In this document: positions 1 to 7,089 of the stretch, in pieces | How positions within the stretch are numbered: position 1 is the stretch's first letter | Layout of the letters: the number at the start of each line of letters is the position of its first letter | Origin: an uncultured Mycoplasmatota bacterium | GTDB lineage: Bacteria > Bacillota_I > Bacilli_A > RF39 > UBA660 | Direction of reading: 5' to 3' | DNA: 7,166 nt | Assembly (NCBI GenBank): GCA_948470005.1 | Contig: CAOKNI010000041.1 | Coordinates: 1-7,166 of the forward strand | The notes under the pieces: generated by a model | Database searches by the model: none | What the model was told of the DNA's origin: nothing | The model's input: only the letters and a program-made list of their open reading frames with translations | Program-made: the position numbers and the translations under genes

Positions 1-7
1 ATTTAAA

Positions 8-52
8 TTAATTTATCTTTTTATTTAGTGAGTACTTGACAGGTACTAGCAT
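8..52 (-). CDS. Candidate 14-codon small ORF with a very strong ribosome binding site
   Basis: A minus-strand ORF encodes MLVPVKYSLNKKIN and ends with TAA at 10-8. It is preceded by AAAAGGAGG at 70-62, close to a full match to the 16S anti-Shine-Dalgarno, with 9 bases to the ATG. That site begins directly after the stop codon of the 697-residue PEP-barrel gene, so the two would share a transcript, and I see no terminator between them. The ATG lies in the 3' arm of a small hairpin (62-49). I do not recognise the peptide. It could be a regulatory leader peptide for a gene beyond the left edge, a genuine small protein, or chance. The ribosome site is seen directly; translation is inference. Confidence 0.4.
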   Translation of the reverse strand: MLVPVKYSLNKKIN

Positions 53-62
53 CTTTAGATGC
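31..62 (-). promoter_or_regulatory. Two tandem small hairpins at the small-ORF start
   Basis: On the minus strand GCATCT-AA-AGATGC (62-49) forms a 5-6 bp stem placed directly after the GGAGG core and containing the ATG of the 14-codon ORF. A second 5 bp stem, AGTAC/GTACT (47-31), follows inside the ORF. No U-tract follows either, so they do not look like a terminator. Sequestration of the start codon or an attenuation-type leader is possible, but the stems are short and the role is inference. Confidence 0.3.
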
Positions 63-70
63 CTCCTTTT

Positions 71-2164
71 TTAATTATTTAATTTGCTATCTTTAATACG
101 ATTTAATACTCTACATAATCTTATTTGTTGTTCTTTTTTTATTTCATCATTGCCTAATAATCTTTTAGCAGTCGGAATAAATGTGGGAATACATGTTATA
201 GAATCAGCTCCAATATCTTGAAAAAAATCTAAGTTTTCTATAAAATTAGTATGCATTCCGCAAAATCCAATACTTATGTTAGGATTTAGTAATTTTAATT
301 TATAAATGCCATTTTTTAGAGCTTTTTTTATTATATCATCTAAAATGGCAAAACATTGGTGATGACTATTTCTAGATAAACCCATAACATCTTCCGTTAA
401 ATCATTAAGACCAATAGAAATAAAATCAGCATAATGGGCAACATAATTTATTCTATTTAAAAACCAAACATATTCAACCATTGCGCCTATTCTAAAATTA
501 TTATAATTAATTTCTTCTGCAACTTTTTGAAAAATTTCTCTTACCGAGGATATACTACGTATGTTATAATTCATTGGAACTATTATATCTACTGGATTAT
601 CATATTTTTTAGAGGCTTCTAAAATTACTCTTGCTTGCATTTCTAAAAATTTTGGGTATTTCATTAAAGCCGCATCCCCTCTAAGTTCTTGGTTACTATA
701 AAAATGGCTATAAATTTGTTCTTTTGTTAAAATATCGCCAAGTTTTGCATCAAGCAATCTTATAACTACTCTTTTACCATTTGATATCTTTAAAATGCTT
801 TGTAGTTTTTCTCTTTCAACTCTAGCACATTCTTCTATAATTTTATTTCTTTCGTCTTCATCAGTCGTTATGAAAATAGGTTTATAAAGTGGTGTCCCAT
901 TTATAATAAGCATATCTTCTGTTCTAACAAGCCCGATACCTTCCGCTCCATTTAAAAATCCCTCTTCTACTGTTTTACCACTACTAGCATCTACTAAAAC
1001 TTCTATATTTTTCTTTACAGATGGCGTTTTTTCTAAATTTTCTTTTTTTAAATTACCATCATCATCGACTTTTAATATTCCATATTCATCTGTACAAAAT
1101 ATTCTTCCTTCGGGACTTTCGGCATAAAGCAACTCAGTATATCTTAAATTTCCTATAGCATTATCGATATTTGCTATAACGTGATGTCCAAATTCAGTTT
1201 TATATGCTTCAACTTTTGTTAAATCGATTACTTCATCTATTATTGCATTTTTAAGTTTAGCAAAATTTATTGATTTAGGATTACTATTTATATTTATTAA
1301 TTTATGTCCTCTAGCGTTTTCACCAAAGTCTATGCCATATGTATTTACTAAAGAGGCATCAATTATTGCTGGACCAAAAAAAGGAAATGGTAACTCGTCT
1401 AATGATATTCCTATATCTGCAGTTACATCAATATCCATTGGTTTTACTTCTACTAAAGTATTACCGTCAAAAGTGTATTTTCTCTGATTATAGTATAGAA
1501 CTCTTTTTTTTGCAATATCTGGTGGCGCTACAGATTCAAATATTTCATCTGCTGTCTTTACCCCTCTAAGTAATTCTAAAACATCTTCTTTTTTAAATCC
1601 TAAAGTTTCCATTATTTCAAGAAATATCTGCAATTTTTCTTCATCTTTCATATTATCAAAGACATTAACATCTAAAAAATCGTCATATCCACCATCAATC
1701 TCTAATTCAGGAATATTTTCATTGTAATCAAAAAAACCTTTTTTCTTTTTCCCTCTAATAATTGGAAAATCCGCTTCTGCACAACCAGTAAGATTTGGTT
1801 TTAGCATTAAAATATATAATTCTCTTTCTTCTATACTTTCATTATTTAAACTTCCATCTAATTCAAAGCGTAATGCTTTATCATATATAAAACCATTTTC
1901 AATATATTCCCCTTTAACTACATCTAATATCAAAGTGGGTATCGCGGAACTATGTCCATAATTTTTTTGGTAATATCCTTCAACTGTTCCCGTTTCAAGT
2001 TTTTTGATTGGATGACCAATAATACCATCTTCTACTTTAGGCACAAGTTCTACTTCAGGGCATTTGGGGTTATTATCATATTTCCAATACACTTCCATAT
2101 CTTTTTCATGTAAAAAATAAGCAAGTTCAATCAATTTCTTTACTTCTGTTGATTTAAAATCCAT
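71..2164 (-). CDS. PEP-binding barrel protein (enzyme I / PPDK C-terminal type) without a recognisable phosphohistidine domain
   Basis: Residues about 400-690 form a PEP-utilising TIM-barrel domain. Visible motifs are GAEGIGLVRTE (R414), VVIRLLD (R469), ELRGD (R495), GAMVEY (E564), GLNDLTED (N587, D588), LSRN (R598) and GFCGMH (C635). These match the PEP and Mg ligands and the catalytic Cys of enzyme I and pyruvate phosphate dikinase. The E564-to-N587 and D588-to-C635 spacings equal those I recall for E. coli enzyme I; the R414-to-R469 region is more dikinase-like. In CGMH a Met replaces the usual Glu of CGE. Residues 1-390 contain no GGxxSHxA phosphohistidine motif and no ATP-grasp domain I can recognise, so a normal phosphotransfer cycle is unlikely within this chain. 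PEP or pyruvate binding is a fair inference; the reaction is unknown. The start is supported by AAGGAG at 2176-2171, 6 bases upstream. It has its own promoter and stops with TAA. Confidence 0.8.
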   Translation of the reverse strand: MDFKSTEVKKLIELAYFLHEKDMEVYWKYDNNPKCPEVELVPKVEDGIIGHPIKKLETGTVEGYYQKNYGHSSAIPTLILDVVKGEYIENGFIYDKALRFELDGSLNNESIEERELYILMLKPNLTGCAEADFPIIRGKKKKGFFDYNENIPELEIDGGYDDFLDVNVFDNMKDEEKLQIFLEIMETLGFKKEDVLELLRGVKTADEIFESVAPPDIAKKRVLYYNQRKYTFDGNTLVEVKPMDIDVTADIGISLDELPFPFFGPAIIDASLVNTYGIDFGENARGHKLININSNPKSINFAKLKNAIIDEVIDLTKVEAYKTEFGHHVIANIDNAIGNLRYTELLYAESPEGRIFCTDEYGILKVDDDGNLKKENLEKTPSVKKNIEVLVDASSGKTVEEGFLNGAEGIGLVRTEDMLIINGTPLYKPIFITTDEDERNKIIEECARVEREKLQSILKISNGKRVVIRLLDAKLGDILTKEQIYSHFYSNQELRGDAALMKYPKFLEMQARVILEASKKYDNPVDIIVPMNYNIRSISSVREIFQKVAEEINYNNFRIGAMVEYVWFLNRINYVAHYADFISIGLNDLTEDVMGLSRNSHHQCFAILDDIIKKALKNGIYKLKLLNPNISIGFCGMHTNFIENLDFFQDIGADSITCIPTFIPTAKRLLGNDEIKKEQQIRLCRVLNRIKDSKLNN

Positions 2165-2190
2165 AGTTTTCTCCTTAATAAATTAATTTT

Positions 2191-2199
2191 ATTTTATCA
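2191..2199 (-). promoter_or_regulatory. Extended -10 promoter of the PEP-barrel gene
   Basis: TGATAAAAT on the minus strand (2199-2191) fits an extended -10 (TGnTAtAAT, 5 of 6 in the core). No convincing -35 is seen 16-18 bases upstream, only T-rich sequence. Transcription would start near 2184, giving a leader of about 20 bases that carries AAGGAG. An own promoter is expected because a terminator stands just upstream. Confidence 0.5.
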
Positions 2200-2234
2200 T
2201 AAACTTTTGTTATTTAAAATAAAAATTTATGATA
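2195..2234. repeat. 9-bp perfect inverted repeat across the PEP-barrel promoter
   Basis: TATCATAAA (2195-2203) and TTTATGATA (2226-2234) are perfect inverted copies separated by 22 bases, about three helical turns centre to centre. The left copy overlaps the -10 element and the right copy lies just upstream of where a -35 would be. This could be a pair of operator half-sites. In AT-rich sequence chance is also possible. Confidence 0.35.
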
Positions 2235-2236
2235 TT

Positions 2237-2256
2237 AAAAAAGAGCAATTTTGCTC
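2237..2256 (-). terminator. Intrinsic terminator after the CYTH gene
   Basis: On the minus strand GAGCA-AAAT-TGCTC (2256-2243) forms a 5-6 bp stem with a tight loop, followed at once by TTTTTT (2242-2237). It begins about 10 bases after the CYTH stop codon and closes the sigK-to-CYTH transcription unit. An A-run at 2267-2261 upstream of the stem could pair with the T-run and serve the opposite direction too, but no plus-strand gene is present. Confidence 0.8.
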
Positions 2257-2266
2257 AATCATTTTT

Positions 2267-2875
2267 TTATTCTTGATAAATACCTAATTTATAAGCTTTA
2301 ATATTGTATTTTTTTAAATACAACTCAACATAACCAATTTTGATTGGTTTTAAATCACTACTAAATATTTGATGACTCTTTAAAAGGGAAATTAAATATT
2401 TTTTATAATATTCTCCCTCTTCTTTAGTTATATTATCTTTTTTTAAATCATATTCTATTTCGAGGAAAAGACCTAAATCAGTCAGACTATCTATCACCAT
2501 TACAACATTTTCTTCTAATTCATAAGATGTACGCTCTTTTTTTATAGGTGCTAAAACTTTAAGTTTAGTTCTTATTTCGGTTATATCATTTAGACTTATA
2601 TTTACACCTATCGTTTTAAATAAAGCATTGATAGCCGCTAAAGAAGTATTATTAAATGGAAAATTGGTTTCCTCGCAATATAGATGTGTAGGGTCATTAT
2701 TATTTAATTTAAAATCAATTTGATTATTATTTCTAATTCTTAAAAAGTTGCCATTTTTAAGGAGTTTATAATCAGGAGTATCGTAATAAATATCTTATGT
2801 TACAGAATGGTAGGAAGATTTAAATGAAATGTTAGGCTTTTTTGATAACTCATATTTTAACTCTATTTCAATCAT
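2267..2875 (-). pseudogene. CYTH-domain protein (triphosphate tunnel / class IV cyclase-like), interrupted by one in-frame TAA
   Basis: Reading from the ATG at 2875 gives MIEIELKYEL, the ExExK signature (E3, E5, K7) that opens CYTH domains. The same frame continues with YYDTPDYKLL (31-39), LRIR (45-48), DFKL (54-57), EIRTKLK (100-106) and DLGLFLEIEYD (133-143), ending with TAA after codon 202, about the usual size for a single CYTH domain. The only defect is TAA at codon 27 (2797-2795), where a CAA (Gln) codon would fit. No frame change occurs. An internal ATG at codon 126 could give a 77-residue C-terminal piece lacking the ExExK and basic residues, probably inactive. CYTH enzymes act on triphosphorylated substrates (adenylate cyclase, thiamine triphosphatase, tripolyphosphatase); the substrate here cannot be told. 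The start overlaps the end of gltX by 8 bases, suggesting translational coupling. Alternatives are a sequencing error or readthrough. Confidence 0.85.
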
Positions 2876-4532
2876 GGTATTTCTCTTTAAAAACTTCAAG
2901 ACGTTTTAACATTCTATTGCGTCCTAAAATATTCATAATATCGTAAAGATTAGGTGTCATAGAACTAGTTGTTAGAACAACCCTTATAGCGGTGGTAAAG
3001 TCAGCAATGTTTCCTTTATAATTATCAGGATTTTCTTTATAAGCTTTCATATCACTTGCATAACCGAGTTTCTCACATAACTCCTTAATTTTATTAAACC
3101 ACTCATCTTGAGTATCAACTTGTTCATAATAGTTATTTAAATATTCTTCCATAATATGCACTATTTCTTTTTTATCTTTTATTTTACCGAAATCATATGT
3201 AAAAGCGAAACTTTCCCAAACACTATCAAATATATACCATATTTTAGCAAAAATAGAAGAATAATTTTCATAATCTTTACGAGGCTTTTTAATTTCACGC
3301 TCAATATTCAAGAAATTAATTGTATCTTCTTTATGATCTTTTAGTAAATCAGCGACTTTTTGGTCATATTTTAAAGCCCAAGCTAAATATTCATTATATA
3401 AATCTTTCGCGGTCATCTTAGAAATATAATTTTTCGAAATATTATCAAGTTTATCTAAATCAAATAAGGCTCCATTACTCATTTTTTTAGGGCTGAACGG
3501 AAATTCATAAAAAGGTTTATCTGGATTATTGGTTCGCCACTCCTCAAAATTAGAATTAGCAATGGTAAGAACAGCATCAATGACAGCTACTACAGGATAC
3601 CCTTTTTCTTCATAGTAAAACATTAGAGCTTCTGGGTCTTTTCGTTTAGAAATCTTACGAGTAGTATCTCCATCTTTTTTTAATATTAATGAAGTATGAA
3701 TGTATTTTGGCATTTTATAGCCAAAAGTTTTAAATAATTCATAATGAAGGGGCACACTAGATAACCATTCCTCTCCTCTTACAACATGAGTGGTATGCAT
3801 TAAATGGTCATCAACTAAATGTGCAAAATGATAAGTCGGAAGTAAATCGCCACTTTTCATAATTGGAACATCTAAATCGTTTTCCGGAAATTCAATTTTA
3901 CCTTTAGTTAAGTCTTCAAAAATAAATTTCTTATTATAATCGCCTAAAGATTTAAAACGAATGATAAACTTTTCATCATTTTTGATTTTTTCCGCGGCAT
4001 CCTCGGGTGTTAAATCGCGGTATTTCGCATATTTACCATAAATACCAATTCTTTTTTTTGATTTAGTTTGATATTCTCTAATTTCATCTATTTCTTCTTT
4101 AGTTAAAAAACATGGATAAGCCCGACCAATACTAATTAAATATTTGACAAAAGCATGATAAATATCAATTCTTTCACTTTGAACATAAGGTCCGTAATTC
4201 CCTATTACTTCATTACCAAGCTCATATTCATTAGGATTAAGACCATAGTGATTTAAGGTATGGAAAATAAATTCCATCGCCCCTTCCACTGTTCGAGCTT
4301 GGTCTGTATCTTCATTTCGAAGAAAGAAAACACCATTACTATTTTTAGCCAAAACATAATTTATGACTGAACTCATCATATTACCAATATGCATAAATCC
4401 TGTTGGACTAGGAGCAAATCTGGTTACCTTTGCTCCCTCTTTCAAGTTTCTCTCTGGGTAAAGTCTCTCATAATCTTCTGGTGTTTTAGTGATATTAGGA
4501 AAAATTAAATTTGCTAATTCTTTATTAGTCAT
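2868..4532 (-). CDS. gltX: Glutamyl-tRNA synthetase
   Basis: This class I synthetase charges tRNA-Glu with glutamate in the cytosol. The signature APSPTGFMHIGN (40-51) holds the HIGH motif (H48, G50), LRNEDTD (71-77) replaces the common LRIEDTD, VRGEEWLSS (251-259) is conserved, and KISKR (293-297) is the KMSKS loop. Residues from about 350 to 554 form the helical anticodon-binding region. The 554-residue length and the N-terminal extension before the signature fit the longer clostridial-type GltX rather than the shorter form of about 480 residues. Of the zinc-site cysteines found in many bacterial GluRS proteins, only C141 (YPCFLT) is visible, so zinc binding is probably lost. GAGG at 4544-4541, 8 bases upstream, supports the start. 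It stops with TGA inside the CYTH start region. No T-box leader is present. Whether it also charges tRNA-Gln cannot be judged. Confidence 0.95.
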   Translation of the reverse strand: MTNKELANLIFPNITKTPEDYERLYPERNLKEGAKVTRFAPSPTGFMHIGNMMSSVINYVLAKNSNGVFFLRNEDTDQARTVEGAMEFIFHTLNHYGLNPNEYELGNEVIGNYGPYVQSERIDIYHAFVKYLISIGRAYPCFLTKEEIDEIREYQTKSKKRIGIYGKYAKYRDLTPEDAAEKIKNDEKFIIRFKSLGDYNKKFIFEDLTKGKIEFPENDLDVPIMKSGDLLPTYHFAHLVDDHLMHTTHVVRGEEWLSSVPLHYELFKTFGYKMPKYIHTSLILKKDGDTTRKISKRKDPEALMFYYEEKGYPVVAVIDAVLTIANSNFEEWRTNNPDKPFYEFPFSPKKMSNGALFDLDKLDNISKNYISKMTAKDLYNEYLAWALKYDQKVADLLKDHKEDTINFLNIEREIKKPRKDYENYSSIFAKIWYIFDSVWESFAFTYDFGKIKDKKEIVHIMEEYLNNYYEQVDTQDEWFNKIKELCEKLGYASDMKAYKENPDNYKGNIADFTTAIRVVLTTSSMTPNLYDIMNILGRNRMLKRLEVFKEKYHD

Positions 4533-4558
4533 TTATATAACCTCATTTCTGTATTTTT

Positions 4559-4587
4559 ATTTTACTTTAAAAAACTTTAAAAGTAAA
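4559..4587 (-). promoter_or_regulatory. SigA-type promoter of gltX overlapped by a dyad
   Basis: On the minus strand TTTACT (4587-4582, 4 of 6) and TAAAAT (4564-4559, 5 of 6) stand 17 bases apart. Transcription would begin near 4552, giving a leader of about 20 bases that contains the GAGG site. A perfect 8-bp inverted repeat, TTTACTTT/AAAGTAAA (4587-4580 and 4568-4561), covers the -35 and touches the -10. It may be an operator. No T-tract follows, so it is not a terminator. Confidence 0.5.
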
Positions 4588-4600
4588 GCAAAACCAATAT

Positions 4601-6280
4601 TTAAGCTTTAGAGTTTTCTCCTCTTTTTTCTTTTATAATTATAACTATTAAGGCGATAAAAGCTCCCCCGCCTAAAAAGTAAGAGATAATCATAAAAATA
4701 GTACCACAATATTTTACTTCAATGTGACTCTCACCTTCTAAAGCACGAATACCCACTAAACCATTTTCTGTTTCATAAGTTTTTAGTTTTTTATTATTAG
4801 AAAGCACTTGGTAGCCAGGATAATAAATATATGGTAATTCGATATTTACATTCCTATTACTAATTAAATCAAAATTTAAGTTAGTACCATTTTTTTGGAT
4901 ATTTTTAATTGTACCAGCGCCAGATATTATTAAAGGAACAAGCTTTCTTTTTACTAAATACTCATAGTTATAAATAGCATTTCGTGGTAGATATTCTGCA
5001 CTAGCTGTACCCGTTGATCTTGCGATATCATCTTGTTTTTTAATTCGATTAAACATAACCATGTCATTATTTATTCCTCCATTATTAATACCCATTTTAA
5101 GAAGTGGAATATTAAAGAATAAGGATACTAAAACCAAGCAGAAAAATATTTTTTTAATAATATTTGAATTAATATGGGTAACTGCAAGTGAAAGAGATGC
5201 GGCGATAAAAAAGCAAGTCATTTGTAAATAGCGCCAAGGAAATTGGAACATACATAAAGCATTAGGTAAAAGATGCCAAGGAATTATATTTAAAGTGAAA
5301 ATAAGCGATAAACTAAGCAATATTAAAAAACTTTTTAAAATATCTTGTTTTAGAGAGCGATGTTTTTTTAAATAAAAATAGCTAATTATTAAAATAAAAG
5401 TAATAACAAGAGATACTCTCGCTGTATTAACAAGATAATTATTGCCAGATAAAATATTTATAGCCGTTTTTTCCATGTTAGTACCAGTTGTATTCATATA
5501 TTTATGGTCAAAAACCATGTAGTCACTACGGAATTTGGCTTCTAAAATTGGGGTAATAGTTATTAACGAAATTAAAAGCGGAAAAATTAAACTTTTTGCT
5601 AGTTTTAAAAAAACTTTTTTATTAACTATTTTTTGGAGATTAAGCATTAAATATAGAAAAGCAAAGATAATAACCATAAAAGCACTGATATTATGAGTTA
5701 AAAGTAAACCACTTGCCCCTAAGCTTAACAAAAACCACTTATTGCCTTCTTGGTTAATTATATTATATAAGCCCCAAAAGATTAAAGGAATAAAAACAAA
5801 AGATATAATCTCTCCAAAAGCCATCCTAACATATATATCAAATAAATGATAAGGAAATGCCATGTAAATAACACTTCCTAATAAAGAAATATATTTATTG
5901 CTACTAATATCCCTCAAAAATAAATACATAAATAAGCCTGAAAAAAAGATTGATAATATTACTAAAGTATTACTAGCAGCGCCTAAACTCCCAGTAAAAA
6001 GATTTAAAAATAAACCTAAGTAACTCGTTAAAATGCCATAAAACATATTGGAGGCATAACCGAGCCCGCCCATCATATAAGGATTTACTAAAGGTAAAAG
6101 CGCACTATCACTCATAGCAACTTTTAAACTATTAAAGCGAAACAAATGGAACATAGCATCATGACCATTAAGAAGATTTTTCTTAAAAAGTGGAAAGCAA
6201 ACTAAAATAGTTATACCAATTATAATTAGTATAGGTATAAATTCTTTAATTCTTTTTTTATCTTTTAATATATTTATCAT
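4601..6280 (-). CDS. Polytopic membrane protein, YfhO / PTPS-related GT-C-like family
   Basis: Numbering is from the ATG at 6280 (559 residues). A hydrophobic segment at about 14-30 is followed by an outside loop with GHDAMFHLFRF (39-49), then GYASNMFYG (75-83), about ten further membrane segments, and a C-terminal extracytoplasmic part (about 395-525) with ELPYIYYPGYQV (481-492), then a last helix near 526-549. This layout and these motifs match the bacterial membrane family called 6-pyruvoyl-tetrahydropterin synthase-related and YfhO-like proteins. They resemble GT-C glycosyltransferases with an acidic residue in the first outside loop (D41 here). A role in transferring sugars to lipid- or wall-linked glycans is inference. 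The start is uncertain: GTG at 6289 adds three residues, and neither codon has a Shine-Dalgarno. It lies 32-41 bases after sigK with no terminator between. Confidence 0.75.
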   Translation of the reverse strand: MINILKDKKRIKEFIPILIIIGITILVCFPLFKKNLLNGHDAMFHLFRFNSLKVAMSDSALLPLVNPYMMGGLGYASNMFYGILTSYLGLFLNLFTGSLGAASNTLVILSIFFSGLFMYLFLRDISSNKYISLLGSVIYMAFPYHLFDIYVRMAFGEIISFVFIPLIFWGLYNIINQEGNKWFLLSLGASGLLLTHNISAFMVIIFAFLYLMLNLQKIVNKKVFLKLAKSLIFPLLISLITITPILEAKFRSDYMVFDHKYMNTTGTNMEKTAINILSGNNYLVNTARVSLVITFILIISYFYLKKHRSLKQDILKSFLILLSLSLIFTLNIIPWHLLPNALCMFQFPWRYLQMTCFFIAASLSLAVTHINSNIIKKIFFCLVLVSLFFNIPLLKMGINNGGINNDMVMFNRIKKQDDIARSTGTASAEYLPRNAIYNYEYLVKRKLVPLIISGAGTIKNIQKNGTNLNFDLISNRNVNIELPYIYYPGYQVLSNNKKLKTYETENGLVGIRALEGESHIEVKYCGTIFMIISYFLGGGAFIALIVIIIKEKRGENSKA

Positions 6281-6297
6281 AATAATCACTAATTAAG

Positions 6298-6326
6298 ATT
6301 ATAACACTTTTAAGGTTTCATCTAAA
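6298..6326 (-). promoter_or_regulatory. Extended -10 promoter of the GT-C-like gene
   Basis: TGTTATAAT on the minus strand (6306-6298) is a full extended -10 consensus. TTTAGA 17 bases upstream of TATAAT (about 6326-6321) matches the -35 at 4 of 6 and overlaps the sigK stop codon. The predicted transcription start near 6291 leaves at most about 11 bases before either candidate start codon. Confidence 0.5.
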
Positions 6327-7017
6327 GAGTTTTATTATGCTTAATAAATTCGCGTAAAATTTTTGTCAAAGCTCTTTTTTCAATACGGGAAACATAACTA
6401 CGCGAAATTTTTAATTTTTGAGAAATCTCTTTTTGCGTTTGTTCTTCTTCATTTAATAGACCATATCTTTTAATTAAGATTTCTTTTTCCCTTGGTGTTA
6501 ATATTTTAATATATTCTTCTAAAAGATGGATATTCTCTTTAATATGAAGAGCATCAGCAATATCTATGGATTCATCTTTAATTACTTCTAGTAAACTGAT
6601 TTCGTTGCCATCTTTATCATAACCAATAGAATCATTAAGACTTACCGTAAGCCCATTTTTTTTATTACTCCTAAAATACATTAAAATTTCATTTTCAATG
6701 CACCGAGCAGCATAAGTTGTAATTTTGGTAGATTTACTACTTTTATAGGAGTCTATCCCTTTAATAAGACCGATAGTCCCTATACTAATAAGATCGTCAG
6801 TATCGCTTCCTGCATTATCAAATTTTTTTACAATATGAGCGACTAAACGTAAATTATGTTCAATAAGTTTATTACGTGCTTCAATATTCCCATTAAGCAT
6901 TTCTTTAATCGTGGCACTTTCTTCTTCGCTATTTAAGGGGTCTGGAAAAACTTGATTAGAATAACTTCCAGTAAAAAATAGCATATCTTTTATAATATTT
7001 AATAAATTTAAAAACAT
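6322..7017 (-). CDS. sigK: Pro-sigma-K, late mother-cell sporulation sigma factor
   Basis: This sigma-70 family factor directs RNA polymerase to late mother-cell genes (coat, cortex, lysis) in endospore formers. Region 2 is clear: NLRLVAHIVKKF (55-66), DLISIGTIGLIKG (75-87) and TTYAARCIENEIL (100-112); region 4.2 has TQKEISQKLKISRSYVSRIEKRAL (194-217) as its helix-turn-helix, nearly identical to Bacillus SigK. SRSYVSRIEKRAL and SIGTIGLIK are the strongest family marks. The first 17 or so residues are hydrophobic and precede SYSNQVFPDPL, which aligns with the SY...FPQPL of B. subtilis pro-SigK. Cleavage by a SpoIVFB-type intramembrane protease near S18/Y19 is therefore expected (inference). 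Length (231 residues) is close to the usual 235-241. The gene is uninterrupted, with no skin-like element. AGGAAGTG (7030-7023) supports the start; the stop is TAG. SigE or SigG paralogues are less likely given the pro-sequence. Confidence 0.93.
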   Translation of the reverse strand: MFLNLLNIIKDMLFFTGSYSNQVFPDPLNSEEESATIKEMLNGNIEARNKLIEHNLRLVAHIVKKFDNAGSDTDDLISIGTIGLIKGIDSYKSSKSTKITTYAARCIENEILMYFRSNKKNGLTVSLNDSIGYDKDGNEISLLEVIKDESIDIADALHIKENIHLLEEYIKILTPREKEILIKRYGLLNEEEQTQKEISQKLKISRSYVSRIEKRALTKILREFIKHNKTL

Positions 7018-7060
7018 TCTTTCACTTCCTATTAAAAATATATTATTAAATCTAAAAATT

Positions 7061-7089
7061 ATTATATTTGATATACTTAAAATTGTATG
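7061..7089 (-). promoter_or_regulatory. Candidate sigK promoter region (SigE-like -10, plus a SigA-like TATAAT)
   Basis: On the minus strand CATACAAT (7089-7082) equals the -10 element of the SigE regulon and also fits the looser SigK -10 (CATAnnnT). SigE controlling sigK is established in Bacillus. The -35 is not convincing. TATAAT (7066-7061) is a perfect SigA -10, but 17 bases upstream is only CATACA. The start would lie near 7075 (SigE) or 7054 (SigA). The rest of 7018-7166 holds no gene that I can see. Confidence 0.45.

Noticed and set aside
1339..1569. Plus-strand open frame of 76 codons
   Set aside because: It lies inside the well-supported PEP-barrel gene on the other strand, has no ribosome site or recognisable domain, and is a low-complexity shadow.
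274..2164. SHAAI-like string YGHSSAI (69-75) as the missing phosphohistidine site
   Set aside because: The order is HS rather than SH, the leading GG is absent, and the surrounding residues do not resemble a swivel domain.
2267..2500. The 77-residue ORF as an independent gene
   Set aside because: Its frame is continuous upstream with the rest of a CYTH domain back to an ExExK start at 2875. It is the C-terminal part of the interrupted gene.
2795..2797. TAA recoded as an amino acid
   Set aside because: TAA ends the PEP-barrel gene, the GT-C-like gene and the CYTH frame itself, so a genome-wide reassignment is not credible.
3156..3344. Plus-strand open frame of 62 codons
   Set aside because: It lies inside gltX on the opposite strand, and its Phe/Ile-rich translation is typical of a shadow frame in AT-rich DNA.
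4584..4612. TAAAGC/GCTTTA pairing after the GT-C-like gene as a terminator
   Set aside because: The loop is about 15 bases, the stem is AT-rich, and there is no proper T-tract.
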